The notes: generated by a model from the letters alone, not told the origin. A DNA stretch of 64,000 nucleotides from Streptomyces hyderabadensis (GCF_020404845.1 NZ_JAIOJZ010000005.1:62001-126000), one strand, 5' to 3'. Positions 36,086-44,964 are shown, counted from the stretch's first letter. Numbers and translations: made by a program.

Positions 36086-38350
36086 ATGCGGAACCGAGAG
36101 ACACGGGTACGGGGCATAGCCGCCCGGGCGGGCGGCTGGAGCGCCCGGCACCGATGGGCCGCCGTCGGGATCTGGGTGTTGTTCGTGGTCCTGGCCATGG
36201 GGCTCGGTTCGGCGGCCGGCCGGGTCGACGTCAAGGACAGCGACCAGATGGGCGGCGAGACGCACACCGCCGCCCGGATCGTCGAGGACGCCGGGATCGA
36301 CGAACCGGCCGGTGAGACGGTCCTGGTCCAGACGAGGTCCGGTGGTCTGAAGGCCACGGACGCCGAGTTCCGGGCCGCGGTCGACGCGGTCGTCCAGGCG
36401 GTGGAGGGCACCGGGAAGGTCACCGGCGTGACCTCGCCGTACGACTCGAAGACGATCTCGAAGGACGGCCGCAGCGCGCTGGTGCAGTTCGACATGCGCG
36501 GCGAGGCGGACACCGCGGGCGAGCGGGTCGAGCCGGTGCTGAAGGCCGTCGAGGGGGTCCAGCAGGAGCACGGGTCGCTGCGGATCGAGGAGATCGGCGG
36601 CGCCAGCATGATGAAGACCTTCGACGACGCGTTCGGCGACGACTTCAAGAAGGCCGAGTACTCGGCGGTGCCGGTGGCCCTCGGCATCCTGCTGGTCGCG
36701 TTCGGCGCACTGGTGGCGGCGCTGGTCCCGGTGGCGCTGGCGATCACCGCGATCATCGCGACGATGGGTCTGATGGGCCTGGTCAGCCACTTCCAGCCGA
36801 TGAGCGAGACCGCCAACTCGGTGATGCTGCTGGTCGGTCTGGCCGTCGGCGTCGACTACTGCCTGTTCTACCTGCGCCGCGAGCGCGAGGAGCGGGCCGC
36901 CGGACGGGACGCGCAGACGGCGCTCGGGATCGCCGCCGCCACCAGTGGCCGGGCGATCGTGGTCTCCGGCGTCACGGTGTGCGTGGCGATGGCGGGCATG
37001 CTGTTCACCGGCATCGCCGAGTTCGAGGCGATGGGCCTGGCCTCGCTGATGGTGGTCGCGGTCGCCATGGTCGGCTCGGTGACGGTGCTGCCGGCGCTGC
37101 TGTCCCTGCTGGGCGAGCGGGTGGAGAAGGGGCGCGTGCCGTTCCTGCGCCGGCGCCGGCCGAGCGGCTCCGCGGGTGAGGGCAGCCGGTTCTGGACGGC
37201 CGTGCTGAAGCGGGTGCTGGCCCGGCCGACGCTGGCCGCGGTGGTGGCCGTCGGCGGGCTGCTGGCGGTGGCCGCGCCCGCCCTGGGCATGAAGACGCAG
37301 AACCTCACGCTGGACCAGGAGTTCGGCGACTCGCTGCCCATCGTGCAGACCTACAACCGGGTCAACGAGGCCTTCCCCGGCGGGTCCGACCCGGCCGAGG
37401 TGGTGGTCAAGGCCGCCGACATCAACGCGCCCGAGGTGCGGGCCGCGCTCGCCGACTTCCGCGAGCGGGCGATCAGTTCCGGGGCCTCGCGCGGTCCCGT
37501 GGACATCACGATGCACGACGAGCAGAACGTCGCCCTGGTGTACGTCCCGCTGGTCGGCGGCTCCGACCAGGACAGGGCGGGCGAGAGCCTGGACAAGCTG
37601 CGGGACGACGTGCGTCCCGCGACGCTGGGCAAGGTCGACGGCGTCGAGGCCCCGATCACCGGTCAGGTGGCCGGCAACAAGGACTTCAACGACCAGCTCG
37701 TCGGATCGGTCCTGCCGGTCTTCGCCTTCGTCGTGGTCTTCGCCTTCCTGCTGATGCTGCTGTCCTTCCGCTCGCTGACGATCGCGCTCACCTCGATCGT
37801 GCTCAACCTGCTGTCGGTGGGCGCGGCGTACGGCATCCTGGTCGCCGTCTTCCAGCACGGCTGGGGCGCCTCGCTGGTGGGCGCGGAGGGCGTGGGCGCC
37901 ATCATCACGTGGCTGCCGCTGTTCCTCTTCGTGATCCTGTTCGGCCTGTCGATGGACTACCACGTGTTCGTGGTCTCCCGGATCCGCGAGGCCCGGCTGC
38001 GCGGGCGCTCCACCCGGGACGCGATCCAGCACGGCGTGGTCACCACGGCGGGGGTCGTCACCAGCGCCGCCGTCATCATGGTCGCGGTGTTCGCCATCTT
38101 CGGCACGCTGTCCATGCAGTCCATGAAGCAGATGGGCGTGGGCCTGGCGGCGGCGGTGCTGATCGACGCCACGATCATCCGGGGCGTCCTGCTGCCGGCC
38201 GTGATGTCGCTGCTCGGCGAGCGCAACTGGTACCTGCCGAAGTGGCTGCACCGGCTGCCGGACCTGACCCACGACGAGTCGCCCGAGGCGATCGCGCCGA
38301 CGGAGCGGGACGGCGAGCGCGGCGAGCGGGGAGAGCCGGTCGGCGTCTGA
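36086..38350 (+). CDS. MMPL-family RND transporter
   Basis: This 754-residue membrane protein has the MMPL layout: an N-terminal helix (AVGIWVLFVVLAMGLGSAAG), a large extracytoplasmic domain, a five-helix block, then a repeat of the same pattern. The conserved membrane region GLAVGVDYCLFYLRREREER in the first half and ILFGLSMDYHVFVVSRIREA in the second carries the Asp-Tyr proton-relay pair typical of the family. The C-terminus is short and charged. MMPL proteins export lipids, siderophores or drugs. No lipid-synthesis cluster or regulator is adjacent, so the cargo is unknown. Confidence 0.92.
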   Translation: MRNRETRVRGIAARAGGWSARHRWAAVGIWVLFVVLAMGLGSAAGRVDVKDSDQMGGETHTAARIVEDAGIDEPAGETVLVQTRSGGLKATDAEFRAAVDAVVQAVEGTGKVTGVTSPYDSKTISKDGRSALVQFDMRGEADTAGERVEPVLKAVEGVQQEHGSLRIEEIGGASMMKTFDDAFGDDFKKAEYSAVPVALGILLVAFGALVAALVPVALAITAIIATMGLMGLVSHFQPMSETANSVMLLVGLAVGVDYCLFYLRREREERAAGRDAQTALGIAAATSGRAIVVSGVTVCVAMAGMLFTGIAEFEAMGLASLMVVAVAMVGSVTVLPALLSLLGERVEKGRVPFLRRRRPSGSAGEGSRFWTAVLKRVLARPTLAAVVAVGGLLAVAAPALGMKTQNLTLDQEFGDSLPIVQTYNRVNEAFPGGSDPAEVVVKAADINAPEVRAALADFRERAISSGASRGPVDITMHDEQNVALVYVPLVGGSDQDRAGESLDKLRDDVRPATLGKVDGVEAPITGQVAGNKDFNDQLVGSVLPVFAFVVVFAFLLMLLSFRSLTIALTSIVLNLLSVGAAYGILVAVFQHGWGASLVGAEGVGAIITWLPLFLFVILFGLSMDYHVFVVSRIREARLRGRSTRDAIQHGVVTTAGVVTSAAVIMVAVFAIFGTLSMQSMKQMGVGLAAAVLIDATIIRGVLLPAVMSLLGERNWYLPKWLHRLPDLTHDESPEAIAPTERDGERGERGEPVGV

Positions 38351-38382
38351 CCGGTCCCGGCCGGCACGCCACCGAGGCAGCA

Positions 38383-38415
38383 GGGCCCGTCGGTTCCGGG
38401 GGAACCGGCGGGCCC
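38383..38415. terminator. Bidirectional hairpin between MMPL and glycosyltransferase genes
   Basis: GGGCCCG-T-CGGTTCC pairs with GGAACCG-G-CGGGCCC (a single T/G position, which can pair as U-G) around a 3-base GGG loop. It lies between genes ending at 38350 (+) and 38467 (-). Confidence 0.8.
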
Positions 38416-38466
38416 TTCGCCGTGCCGTGCCGGGGCGTGCGCCGGTCCGGCCGCGGGTGGCCCGGG

Positions 38467-39672
38467 TCAGCCGCGCGCCGCGGCCAGTTCGGCCTCGATG
38501 AGGTCGGCGGCCCGCCGGGTGCCGCCCTCCTGGGCCATCTGCGCCTGGATCTCCGTCAGCCGCCCGGCCACCTCCGGGTCGTCGACCAGGGCGAGGGCCG
38601 CGGTGCGCAGCGCCTCGGCGGTGGCCTCCTCGGTCGCGAGGGTACGGGCGACGCCGAGGCCCTGGAGCATGCCGGCGTTGCCGAACTGGTCCGCGGCCTG
38701 GGGTACGGCGATCATCGGCGTGGCGGTGGCCAGGCCCTCCTGGCTGCCGCCCGCGCCCGCGTGGGTGACGAACAGGTCGGCCTGCTGGAGGATCGCCAAC
38801 TGCGGCACCCAGCTGCGCACTTCCACGGTGTCCGGTACGTCGCCCAGCTCGGCCGGGTCGACGTGCCGGCCGACCTGGAGCACGGTGTGCCAGCCGGGCA
38901 GCCCGCCGAAGGCCTCGACGCACTCCCGGTAGAACGCGGGCTGCTTGGTGAAGGCGGACCCGAGGGAGACGAGGACGACCTTCTCCGCGCCCTCGGGGCG
39001 GGTCCACTCGCCCTCGGCGCTGCGGTCCCCCTGGCAGGCGCCGACGAAGGTGTACGCCTTCTCGTCCACCCGGTCGGCGTTGGGCTGCAGCGCCTTGGGG
39101 ATCAGCACCAGGGAGCGGTCGGGGCGGCCGACGAACGGGTCGGGGTGGTCGGTGATCCCGTTCTCCTCCAGCCAGGCGTGGAAGCGGGCGTAGTACGCCT
39201 GTCCGCGCTCGGTCTTCAGCGGCTCCTCCCACATCGGCTCGCCGACCTCCTTCTCGTACCCCTCCCAGGCGACCATGCAGGGCGACAGGGAGATCACCGG
39301 CACGTCCCAGCGGCGGCCCAGGACACGGGCGGCGTAGGAGGCGATGTCGTGCAGGACCAGGTCCGGCTCGTCCCCGGCGTAGGCCTCGGCGAGCTGCGGG
39401 AGCGACTGGATCGCGTCGTCGAGGAAGGGCTCCACGTTGTCGAGGAGGGTGCTCCCCCACGCCTCCGGGTCGGCGTCGGGGCCGGGCAGGGTGCTGTCCC
39501 ACAGCTTGGGCTCGGCGCCGGCCCCGGCGACCTTGTCCGCGAGGAGCGGCGGGATCGCGTACGTCACCCGGTGCCCCCGCGCGACGAGCTCGCGGATCAC
39601 CTCCAGGCTGGGGTTCACGTGGCCGTGGGCGGCGATGGAGAACATGGCGATGTGCGCGGGGCGACTGGTCAT
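38467..39672 (-). CDS. mgt: Macrolide glycosyltransferase (MgtA/OleD family)
   Basis: This 401-residue GT-B enzyme transfers glucose from UDP-glucose to the desosamine hydroxyl of macrolides, inactivating them in the cytoplasm. The N-terminal acceptor domain has [20 protein letters not shown], including the catalytic His of the AAHGH motif, and [20 protein letters not shown]. The donor domain has [40 protein letters not shown] and [10 protein letters not shown], very close to OleD. An ATG at 39723 overlaps the erm stop as ATGA and would add 17 residues; the conserved start is 39672. S. lividans is known to carry an adjacent lrm-mgt pair, as here. Confidence 0.92.
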   Translation of the reverse strand: MTSRPAHIAMFSIAAHGHVNPSLEVIRELVARGHRVTYAIPPLLADKVAGAGAEPKLWDSTLPGPDADPEAWGSTLLDNVEPFLDDAIQSLPQLAEAYAGDEPDLVLHDIASYAARVLGRRWDVPVISLSPCMVAWEGYEKEVGEPMWEEPLKTERGQAYYARFHAWLEENGITDHPDPFVGRPDRSLVLIPKALQPNADRVDEKAYTFVGACQGDRSAEGEWTRPEGAEKVVLVSLGSAFTKQPAFYRECVEAFGGLPGWHTVLQVGRHVDPAELGDVPDTVEVRSWVPQLAILQQADLFVTHAGAGGSQEGLATATPMIAVPQAADQFGNAGMLQGLGVARTLATEEATAEALRTAALALVDDPEVAGRLTEIQAQMAQEGGTRRAADLIEAELAAARG

Positions 39673-39690
39673 GCGACGACCGTATGCGAG

Positions 39691-39704
39691 ACGAGACGTC
39701 TCGT
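39691..39704. promoter_or_regulatory. Perfect 14-bp palindrome between erm and mgt
   Basis: ACGAGACGTCTCGT is a perfect palindrome in the 47-base gap between the methyltransferase stop and the glycosyltransferase ATG. It could be an operator or a short RNA hairpin that tunes mgt translation. Confidence 0.5.
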
Positions 39705-39719
39705 GCAACTGATTTCGCT

Positions 39720-40502
39720 TCATGCCGCCAGCTCCTCGTACAACCGCAGCCAGCGCTCGGGCGCGACCTCGCCGACGAGGACACCGGGGTCGAGCCGCGC
39801 GGCCCGGAACGCCGCGTCCACCCGGCGCCGCGGGTGAGCGCGGCGCAGGGAGGCGTGCAGCGAGCCGCCGACTCCGGAGAAGCCCAGCTCGACCAGGCCG
39901 GCCCAGCCACGGCGGGCACCGGTGCCGGTGAGCAGCGGGGTAGGGCGCCGTGCGATGCGCAGGATGCCGGCGTCGACGCGCGGCGCCGGGCGGAAGCGGT
40001 GGCGGCCCACCCGGCCCAGCAGCCGCCACTCGTGGTGCGGCCAGGTCAGGACCGTGAGCAGGGTCCAGCGGCCGTAGTCGCCGGTGCGTTTGCGGGCGTA
40101 CTCCAGCTGAGTGATGAGGGTGGCGTCGGTGAGGCCGGGTGCGGACAGGCACCAGCCGACGATGTCGGCGGTGCGCGAGAAGGGCACGTTCCCGGCGACC
40201 GAGAACGGTGTGCGCGGGGGCCGGGCGGCGAGGAAGTCACCGGCGACGACGTGGACGTGCGGGCTGCGGGCGAAGCGGGCCCGGAGCCCGGGGACCAGCC
40301 GGGGGTCGATCTCGTAGGCGTGCAGCTCACGGCTGCGGCGGGCGAGCGGCTCGGTCAGGGCGCCGTGGCCGGCGCCCACTTCGAGCAGCAGGGGCGGGCG
40401 CCGTCGGTCGGGGGCGGCGAGGCGCGCGACGTGCTCGGCGGTGGCGCGGTCGGCGAGGAAGTTCTGCGAGAGCGTGCGGGCACGCTGGGTGGGGCGGGCC
40501 AT
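39720..40502 (-). CDS. erm(O): 23S rRNA (adenine-N6) methyltransferase, Erm(O)/Lrm type
   Basis: This 260-residue Rossmann-fold methyltransferase should modify A2058 of 23S rRNA and protect against lincosamides and macrolides. The N-terminus [20 protein letters not shown] is the Erm signature, the S-adenosylmethionine loop is [14 protein letters not shown] (about 40-53), the acidic residues follow as AYEIDP and AGDFLA, and the catalytic motif is NVPF (about 105-108). Lrm of S. lividans, a monomethylating lincosamide-resistance enzyme, has this size and is followed by mgt, matching the order here. Expression appears to be controlled by an upstream leader peptide and two terminator-like hairpins. 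Confidence 0.9.
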   Translation of the reverse strand: MARPTQRARTLSQNFLADRATAEHVARLAAPDRRRPPLLLEVGAGHGALTEPLARRSRELHAYEIDPRLVPGLRARFARSPHVHVVAGDFLAARPPRTPFSVAGNVPFSRTADIVGWCLSAPGLTDATLITQLEYARKRTGDYGRWTLLTVLTWPHHEWRLLGRVGRHRFRPAPRVDAGILRIARRPTPLLTGTGARRGWAGLVELGFSGVGGSLHASLRRAHPRRRVDAAFRAARLDPGVLVGEVAPERWLRLYEELAA

Positions 40503-40536
40503 GGCCTGCGGTCCTTGTCTTCCGTGACTGGAGGGG

Positions 40537-40624
40537 AAAAGGGCAGCCGAAGGCCCTGACCGGAAGACGAAGGCGAAAAAGGGGATGCGGAGGCTCAGCC
40601 CCGCCGCACACGCGTCGGGCGTGT
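40537..40624 (-). terminator. Attenuator: hairpin and two terminator-like structures before erm
   Basis: Reading the minus strand after the leader-peptide stop, ACACGC-CCGAC-GCGTGT (40608-40624) forms a 6-bp stem. Next, GGGG...CCCC with an inner stem is followed directly by five T (40576-40602). Then AGGGC-CUUCGGCU-GCCCU is followed by a T-run (about 40537-40557). Both later hairpins look like intrinsic terminators inside the 5' untranslated region, the arrangement expected for transcription attenuation by a stalled ribosome. Confidence 0.55.
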
Positions 40625-40641
40625 CGAACGCGTCGGGCGCG

Positions 40642-40755
40642 TCAGCGGCGGGGGGACCCCGGGCCGGTCAGGGCTCCGGGGCCACGACGCATCCTGATGG
40701 CGTACGTGCAGCCCCGGCCGAGACCGGAGTTGAAGATCGCGTTGAAAGCTGCCAC
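40642..40755 (-). CDS. Leader peptide of the erm-mgt operon
   Basis: This 37-residue ORF starts at GTG 40755, six bases after a TAGCGT -10, so it should be the first codon of a leaderless transcript. The peptide begins VAAFNAIFNSGLGRG, then CTYAIRMRRGPG, and ends GSPRR. The R-M-R stretch fits the Arg-x-Arg (+X+) pattern at which macrolide-bound ribosomes arrest. Codons keep G/C third positions with few exceptions. It precedes the attenuator hairpins and the methyltransferase, so it is the likely drug sensor. Size and position match other erm leader peptides. Confidence 0.65.
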   Translation of the reverse strand: MAAFNAIFNSGLGRGCTYAIRMRRGPGALTGPGSPRR

Positions 40756-40761
40756 GGGGCG

Positions 40762-40799
40762 ACGCTAGGCGGGCGGGCGCCCGGCGGGCAAACCGTTTT
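40762..40799 (-). promoter_or_regulatory. Promoter of the erm leader with an A-tract (possible WblC/WhiB7 site)
   Basis: On the minus strand, TTGCCC (40791-40786) and TAGCGT (40767-40762) are spaced by 18 bases. AAAACGG (40799-40793) abuts the -35. An A/T-rich patch directly upstream of the -35 is the hallmark of WhiB7/WblC-dependent promoters of translation-targeting resistance genes. The -10 is six bases from the GTG of the leader peptide, giving a leaderless mRNA. Confidence 0.6.
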
Positions 40800-40861
40800 C
40801 GCGCGGTCGCCGCCCGTGCGTGGCGGCGTCAGCGCATGGCGGCGTCAGCGCGTGGCGGCCG

Positions 40862-42154
40862 TCAGCGCTGGTAGCGGGCGAGTACCAGGTTGCCGTCCTC
40901 CTCCAGTCTGTGGCGCAGTTCGTCCATGCCGATCGCTCCGCTGTAGTACTCCTGGAGCGCCGGTGTCGCCACCTTGTCCTTCCACTCGGCGTAGCCCCGC
41001 ACGGACTGCGCGGGCGCCGAGCGCAGGTGGGCGGCGAGTGCGGTGCCGGTGGCCCAGCCGTGCTCGGCGGTGTGCAGGGCGGGGTCCTGCAGGGCCTGCT
41101 CGCCGGTGGGCAGCATCCAGTCGCCGAGGGCCAGGCGCACCATGTTGTCCGGCTGGAGGAGGAAGTCGACGAAGGCCGCCGCCTCCTTCTTGTGCGGGCT
41201 GTCCTCGGCGACGGACAGGGTCTGCGGGCTGACCCCCTGGGCGAGCCCGTCGGCGCCGGCCGGGGCGGGCAGCACCTGCCAGTCGAAGCCCTCGGGTGCC
41301 TGCTGCTCGATCTGCTGGCGGTAGGAGAAGCCGAGCGGCACCATCGCGTACTTGCCCGCGAAGAAGCCGGGCAGGGTGTCGGAGCCGCCGCTGCCCAGGG
41401 TGGTCGGCGAGGCGCTGCGGTCGGTGTCGACCTGGTCGTGGACGGTGCGCGGCACCACCTGGTCGCCCTCCTCGAAGCGGACCGTCACCTTGCCGTCGGC
41501 GCCCCGGTGGAACAGCTTGCCGCCGGTGGACAGGGAGAGGTTGAGGGTGGCGGAGACGGGCTCCTTGAGCGGCCAGGCCACCCCGTACGTACCCGCCCCG
41601 CTCAGCTCCTTGGTCACCTGCCGGAACTCCGCCCAGGTCCAGGGGTGTTCCGGCGTCGGAATGCGGACGCCGGCCTTCTCCAGCAGGGTGGCGTTGGCGA
41701 TCAGCACCCGCGGTTCCTGGAGGAACGGCACTCCGTAGACGCCGTCGCCGAAGGTGACCGTCTCCCAGCTGCGTTGCGGTATGTCCGACTTCAGCCGCGC
41801 GGGCAGCAGTTCGGTGAGGTCGGCGAGGTAGCCGCCGTAGGCGAAGTCGGCGAGGTCGTCGGAGGCGTCGTGGATGATGTCGGGCGCCTCGCCGCCCTCG
41901 AAGGAGGTGAGGAGCTGGTCGTGGACGCTGTCCCAGCTGCCCTGGACGTACTCGACGCGCACGTCCGGGTGGGTGGCGTTCCACTCCCGCACCAGCTCCT
42001 TGTTGACCTTGACCGACTCGTCCTGCCAGGCCAGGGACTGGAAGCGCAGGGTGATCCGGCCGTCGTCCGCCCCGTCGCCGCCGCCCGAGCAGCCCGCGAT
42101 CAGCAGGACGGCACAGGCGAACAGGGTGAGGATCCGCGCAGGCGTCCGCGTCAT
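40862..42154 (-). CDS. Family 1 sugar-binding lipoprotein of an ABC importer
   Basis: This 430-residue lipoprotein has the lipobox LIAGC after MTRTPARILTLFACAVL. Family 1 features are ITLRFQSLAWQDESVKVNKE, WNATHPDVRVEYVQGSW, GGEAPDIIHDASDDLADFAY and the C-terminal AAAFVDFLLQPDNMVRLAL. It captures an oligosaccharide or glycoside outside the cell. The ATG overlaps the permease stop by one base (TGATG). The upstream extension in the same frame runs antisense-free through the permease gene and was rejected as a start. The substrate is not predictable. Confidence 0.9.
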   Translation of the reverse strand: MTRTPARILTLFACAVLLIAGCSGGGDGADDGRITLRFQSLAWQDESVKVNKELVREWNATHPDVRVEYVQGSWDSVHDQLLTSFEGGEAPDIIHDASDDLADFAYGGYLADLTELLPARLKSDIPQRSWETVTFGDGVYGVPFLQEPRVLIANATLLEKAGVRIPTPEHPWTWAEFRQVTKELSGAGTYGVAWPLKEPVSATLNLSLSTGGKLFHRGADGKVTVRFEEGDQVVPRTVHDQVDTDRSASPTTLGSGGSDTLPGFFAGKYAMVPLGFSYRQQIEQQAPEGFDWQVLPAPAGADGLAQGVSPQTLSVAEDSPHKKEAAAFVDFLLQPDNMVRLALGDWMLPTGEQALQDPALHTAEHGWATGTALAAHLRSAPAQSVRGYAEWKDKVATPALQEYYSGAIGMDELRHRLEEDGNLVLARYQR

Positions 42155-42987
42155 CAGCTCTTCACCGCCCCGGCGAGCATGCCGCCCGTGATCCGCCGCT
42201 GGATGAGGGCGAAGACCACCAGCGAGGGCAGGGTGGCGAGGAAGGCCGCCGCGGCGAGCGGTCCGAGGTCGGCGACGCCCTCGGCGCCGATGAAGTGGGT
42301 GAGGATCACGGGCAGCGTCTGTCTCTCCGGTGTCTTCAGCAGCACCAGCGCGAAGAAGAACTCGTTCCACGCGGTGATGAACGCGAACAGGGCCGTGGCC
42401 ACGATCCCCGGCGCGAGCAGCGGCGCGGTCACCGAGACCAGGGTCCGCAGCCGCCCGGCGCCGTCGACGGCGGCCGCCTCCTCCAGCTCGCGCGGTACGG
42501 CGCGGACGTACCCGGCGAGCATCCACAGCGCGAACGGCAGCGACCACACGACGTACACCATCACGAGGCCGGGCACGGAGTTGATCAGGCCGAGGTTCTT
42601 GAGGACCAGGAACAGCGGGATGATCAGCAGCACGAAGGGGAAGGCCTGGCTGACCACGACCCACCCGGTGGCCGCCTTGGCGAGCCGGCCGCGGCGGCGG
42701 GCCATGACGTACGCCATGGGGGTGGCGATGAGCACCGCGATCACGGCGGCGCCGAGCGCGGCGAGCAGGGAGTTGAGCCCGGCGCGCAGCAGCGGCTGTT
42801 CGTCGAAGGCCTGCCGGAAGTTGTCGAGGGTGGGGTCCTGCGGGATCCAGGTGGGGTGCAGACTCGCCAGCTCGCGCGGGGGTTTGAAGGCGATGGAGAT
42901 CAGCCACAGGAACGGGAAGGCCAGGAAGACCAGATAGGCGAGCAGCGCCGCGTACTGGCCGGTGCGGGCCGCGGTCGAGGTCCTCAC
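42154..42987 (-). CDS. Sugar ABC importer permease, MalG-like
   Basis: This 277-residue protein has six membrane helices. It opens with AALLAYLVFLAFPFLWLISI and FKPPRE, the MalG-type N-terminus, and the EAA loop is PRELEEAAAVDGAGRLRTLV. Other blocks are SQAFPFVLLIIPLFLVLKNL and FAFITAWNEFFFALVLLKTP. It overlaps the MalF-like gene by four bases and the binding-protein gene by one. No ATPase gene is present in the operon. Confidence 0.92.
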   Translation of the reverse strand: MRTSTAARTGQYAALLAYLVFLAFPFLWLISIAFKPPRELASLHPTWIPQDPTLDNFRQAFDEQPLLRAGLNSLLAALGAAVIAVLIATPMAYVMARRRGRLAKAATGWVVVSQAFPFVLLIIPLFLVLKNLGLINSVPGLVMVYVVWSLPFALWMLAGYVRAVPRELEEAAAVDGAGRLRTLVSVTAPLLAPGIVATALFAFITAWNEFFFALVLLKTPERQTLPVILTHFIGAEGVADLGPLAAAAFLATLPSLVVFALIQRRITGGMLAGAVKS

Positions 42988-43931
42988 GCCGCGTCACCTC
43001 CCTTGGCCTCGCCCCGGAGTCGGCCGACCAGAAAGACCGCCAGCAGGATCGAGATCAGGGCGACCATGACGCAGCCCATCGCCGCCGCGTAGCCGAACTG
43101 GCCGTAGCGGAAGGCCTCCTCGTAGGCGAAGAGCATGGGCAGCCGGGTGCGGCCGCCGGGGCCGCCGTTGGTCAGCACGTAGACCAGGGCGAAGGAGTTG
43201 AAGTTCCAGATGAGGTTGAGCGCGGTGATGGCGAGCGCGACCGGCCTGAGGGCCGGCCAGGTGACCGTGCGGAAGCGGCGCCAGGCTCCCGCGCCGTCCA
43301 CCGCTGCCGCCTCGTGCAGCTCGCGCGGGGTGTTCTGGAGTCCGGCGAGCAGCGCGACCGTCGTCTGCGGCATCCCGGCCCAGACGCCGACGACGATGAC
43401 GGCGGGCAGGGCGGTGCCCAGGCCGCTGAGCCAGTCGCGGCCGTCGCCGAGGCCGAGGTCGCGCAGGGTCTCGTTGAGGATGCCCGCGTCCGTGTTGTAG
43501 ACCAGCCGCCACATGATGCCGACGACGACCTCGGGCATCGCCCAGGGGATGATCGCCAGGGCCCGGGCCAGCCAGCGCATCCGGAGGTTCTGGTTGAGCA
43601 GCAGGGCGAGACCGAGGGCGAGCAGGAACTGCGGCACGGTCACCCCGACGGCCCACACCAGGCCGATCCGGAACGACTCCCAGAACAGCGTGTCGTGCAG
43701 CAGGTCCTGGAAGTTCAGGGTGCCGATCCACCGGGTGGGCTCGGTGCGGCCCGACTGGGCGTCGGTGAAGGCCAGCAGGATGCCGTAGAGCAGCGGCCCC
43801 ACGCTGAGGACCAGGATCGGGATCAGCGCGGGCAGAACCAGGAACCAGGCGCCGTGGTCCGGCGCGCCCCGCGGGGCGTCCGGGCCGGGCGCACGGCGCG
43901 CCGGTCTGCTCGACTCGGTCACCGATGTCAC
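42984..43931 (-). CDS. Sugar ABC importer permease, MalF-like
   Basis: This 315-residue protein has a hydrophilic front and a first helix WFLVLPALIPILVLSVGPLL. The conserved segment FWESFRIGLVWAVGVTVPQF, the EAA loop PRELHEAAAVDGAGAWRRFR and LIWNFNSFALVYVLTNGGPG are typical of MalF/UgpA permeases. It is the first gene of the three-gene operon. In Streptomyces such operons usually borrow the shared ATPase MsiK, so the missing ATPase is expected. A 151-base region separates it from the divergent APH-fold gene. Confidence 0.92.
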   Translation of the reverse strand: MTSVTESSRPARRAPGPDAPRGAPDHGAWFLVLPALIPILVLSVGPLLYGILLAFTDAQSGRTEPTRWIGTLNFQDLLHDTLFWESFRIGLVWAVGVTVPQFLLALGLALLLNQNLRMRWLARALAIIPWAMPEVVVGIMWRLVYNTDAGILNETLRDLGLGDGRDWLSGLGTALPAVIVVGVWAGMPQTTVALLAGLQNTPRELHEAAAVDGAGAWRRFRTVTWPALRPVALAITALNLIWNFNSFALVYVLTNGGPGGRTRLPMLFAYEEAFRYGQFGYAAAMGCVMVALISILLAVFLVGRLRGEAKGGDAA

Positions 43932-44082
43932 GTAATCAACCCCTGTGCGCGGCTCGGACGGGCCTGGTCATGGTCGTGAAGTGACCGCGTCCCGTCAAGG
44001 GCCCCGGACATGCTCCCACCTGTGCGAATGGGACACTGACCGACGGATGGCGGGAACCGCACGGACACGGAGGCACGGGACG

Positions 44083-44949
44083 ATGGACGAGGCACGGGCG
44101 CGGGAGGTGCTGGCCGCGGCGGGGGTGCTGCCCGGCCCGGCGTCGGAGGCGCGGCTGCTGGCGCTCGGCGAGAACGCGGTGTTCGCCGCCGGTGACCTGG
44201 CGGTCAAGGTGGGCCGCGACGCCGAACTCCTGGAGCGGGCGCGCCGGGAGCTGGCCGTCGCGCTCTGGCTGGAGGATGCGGGCGTCCCCGCGGTGCGGGC
44301 GGCCGAGCCGGCGGCGCTGTTCGTCGACGGGCACCCGGTGACCGTGTGGCGGCGGCTGCCCGAACCGGTGCGGCCCACCGAGCCCCGGGACGTGGCGGTG
44401 CTGCTCCGTCTCGTGCACGAGCTGTCCCTCCCCTCCTCCTTCGAGCTGCCGCCCCGCGAGCTGCTGGGCGGGGTGGAACGCTGGCTGCGTCTGGCGGGCG
44501 ACGTGATCGACCCGGCGGACGCCGCGTATCTGCGCGAGCGCCGGGACGGCTTCGCGTCGGCCGCCGCCGCGCTCACCCCGCACCTGGCGCCGGGCCCGAT
44601 CCACGGGGACGCGCTGCCCCGCAACGTGCACGTCGGTCCCGACGGGCCGGTCCTGATCGACCTGGAGACCTTCTCCGCCGACCTGCGCGAGCACGACCTC
44701 GTGGTGATGGCGCTCAGCCGGGACCGCTACGGGCTGCCCGCCGAGGCGTACGACGCCTTCACCGCGGCCTACGGCTGGGACGTGCGGGAGTGGGACGGCT
44801 GCGCGGTGCTGCGCGGCGCCCGGGAGACCGCGAGCTGCGCCTGGGTGGCCCAGCACGCGCCGAGCAACCCCAAGGCACTGGCCGAGTTCGAACGCCGGGT
44901 GGCGTCGCTGCGGGACGGGGACCCGACCGTGCGGTGGTATCCCTTCTGA
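44083..44949 (+). CDS. Aminoglycoside phosphotransferase-family kinase
   Basis: This 288-residue protein starts at ATG 44083 behind GGAGG. The kinase-like fold has the catalytic loop IHGDALPRNVHVGPDGPVLI, in which HGD and the downstream N match the Brenner motif, followed by DLETFSADLREHDLVVM with the Mg-binding Asp. The N-lobe has NAVFAAGDLAVKVGRDAELL with a likely ATP-binding Lys. Substrates range from antibiotics to choline and sugars. Its divergence from the sugar importer operon hints at a sugar or small-alcohol substrate, which is inference only. Confidence 0.82.
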   Translation: MDEARAREVLAAAGVLPGPASEARLLALGENAVFAAGDLAVKVGRDAELLERARRELAVALWLEDAGVPAVRAAEPAALFVDGHPVTVWRRLPEPVRPTEPRDVAVLLRLVHELSLPSSFELPPRELLGGVERWLRLAGDVIDPADAAYLRERRDGFASAAAALTPHLAPGPIHGDALPRNVHVGPDGPVLIDLETFSADLREHDLVVMALSRDRYGLPAEAYDAFTAAYGWDVREWDGCAVLRGARETASCAWVAQHAPSNPKALAEFERRVASLRDGDPTVRWYPF

Positions 44950-44964
44950 CGTGAGGTCCCTCGG

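Noticed and set aside
36065-39919. A 1284-codon open frame on the minus strand spanning the MMPL and glycosyltransferase region
   Set aside because: It is antisense to the well-supported MMPL gene, has Arg/His/Gln-rich low-complexity composition and matches no family. It is a by-product of high GC.
40800-40862. Three short repeats of the type GTGGCGGCGTCAGCGC near the end of the sugar-binding gene
   Set aside because: They are only about 16 bases each, imperfect and end at the stop codon. They are probably simple slippage, with no evidence of a mobile element.
40862-42997. A 711-codon minus-strand frame through the sugar-binding protein and permease
   Set aside because: Only the last 430 codons are the binding protein, with its own lipobox start at 42154. 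The upstream part is an out-of-frame reading of the MalG-like permease.
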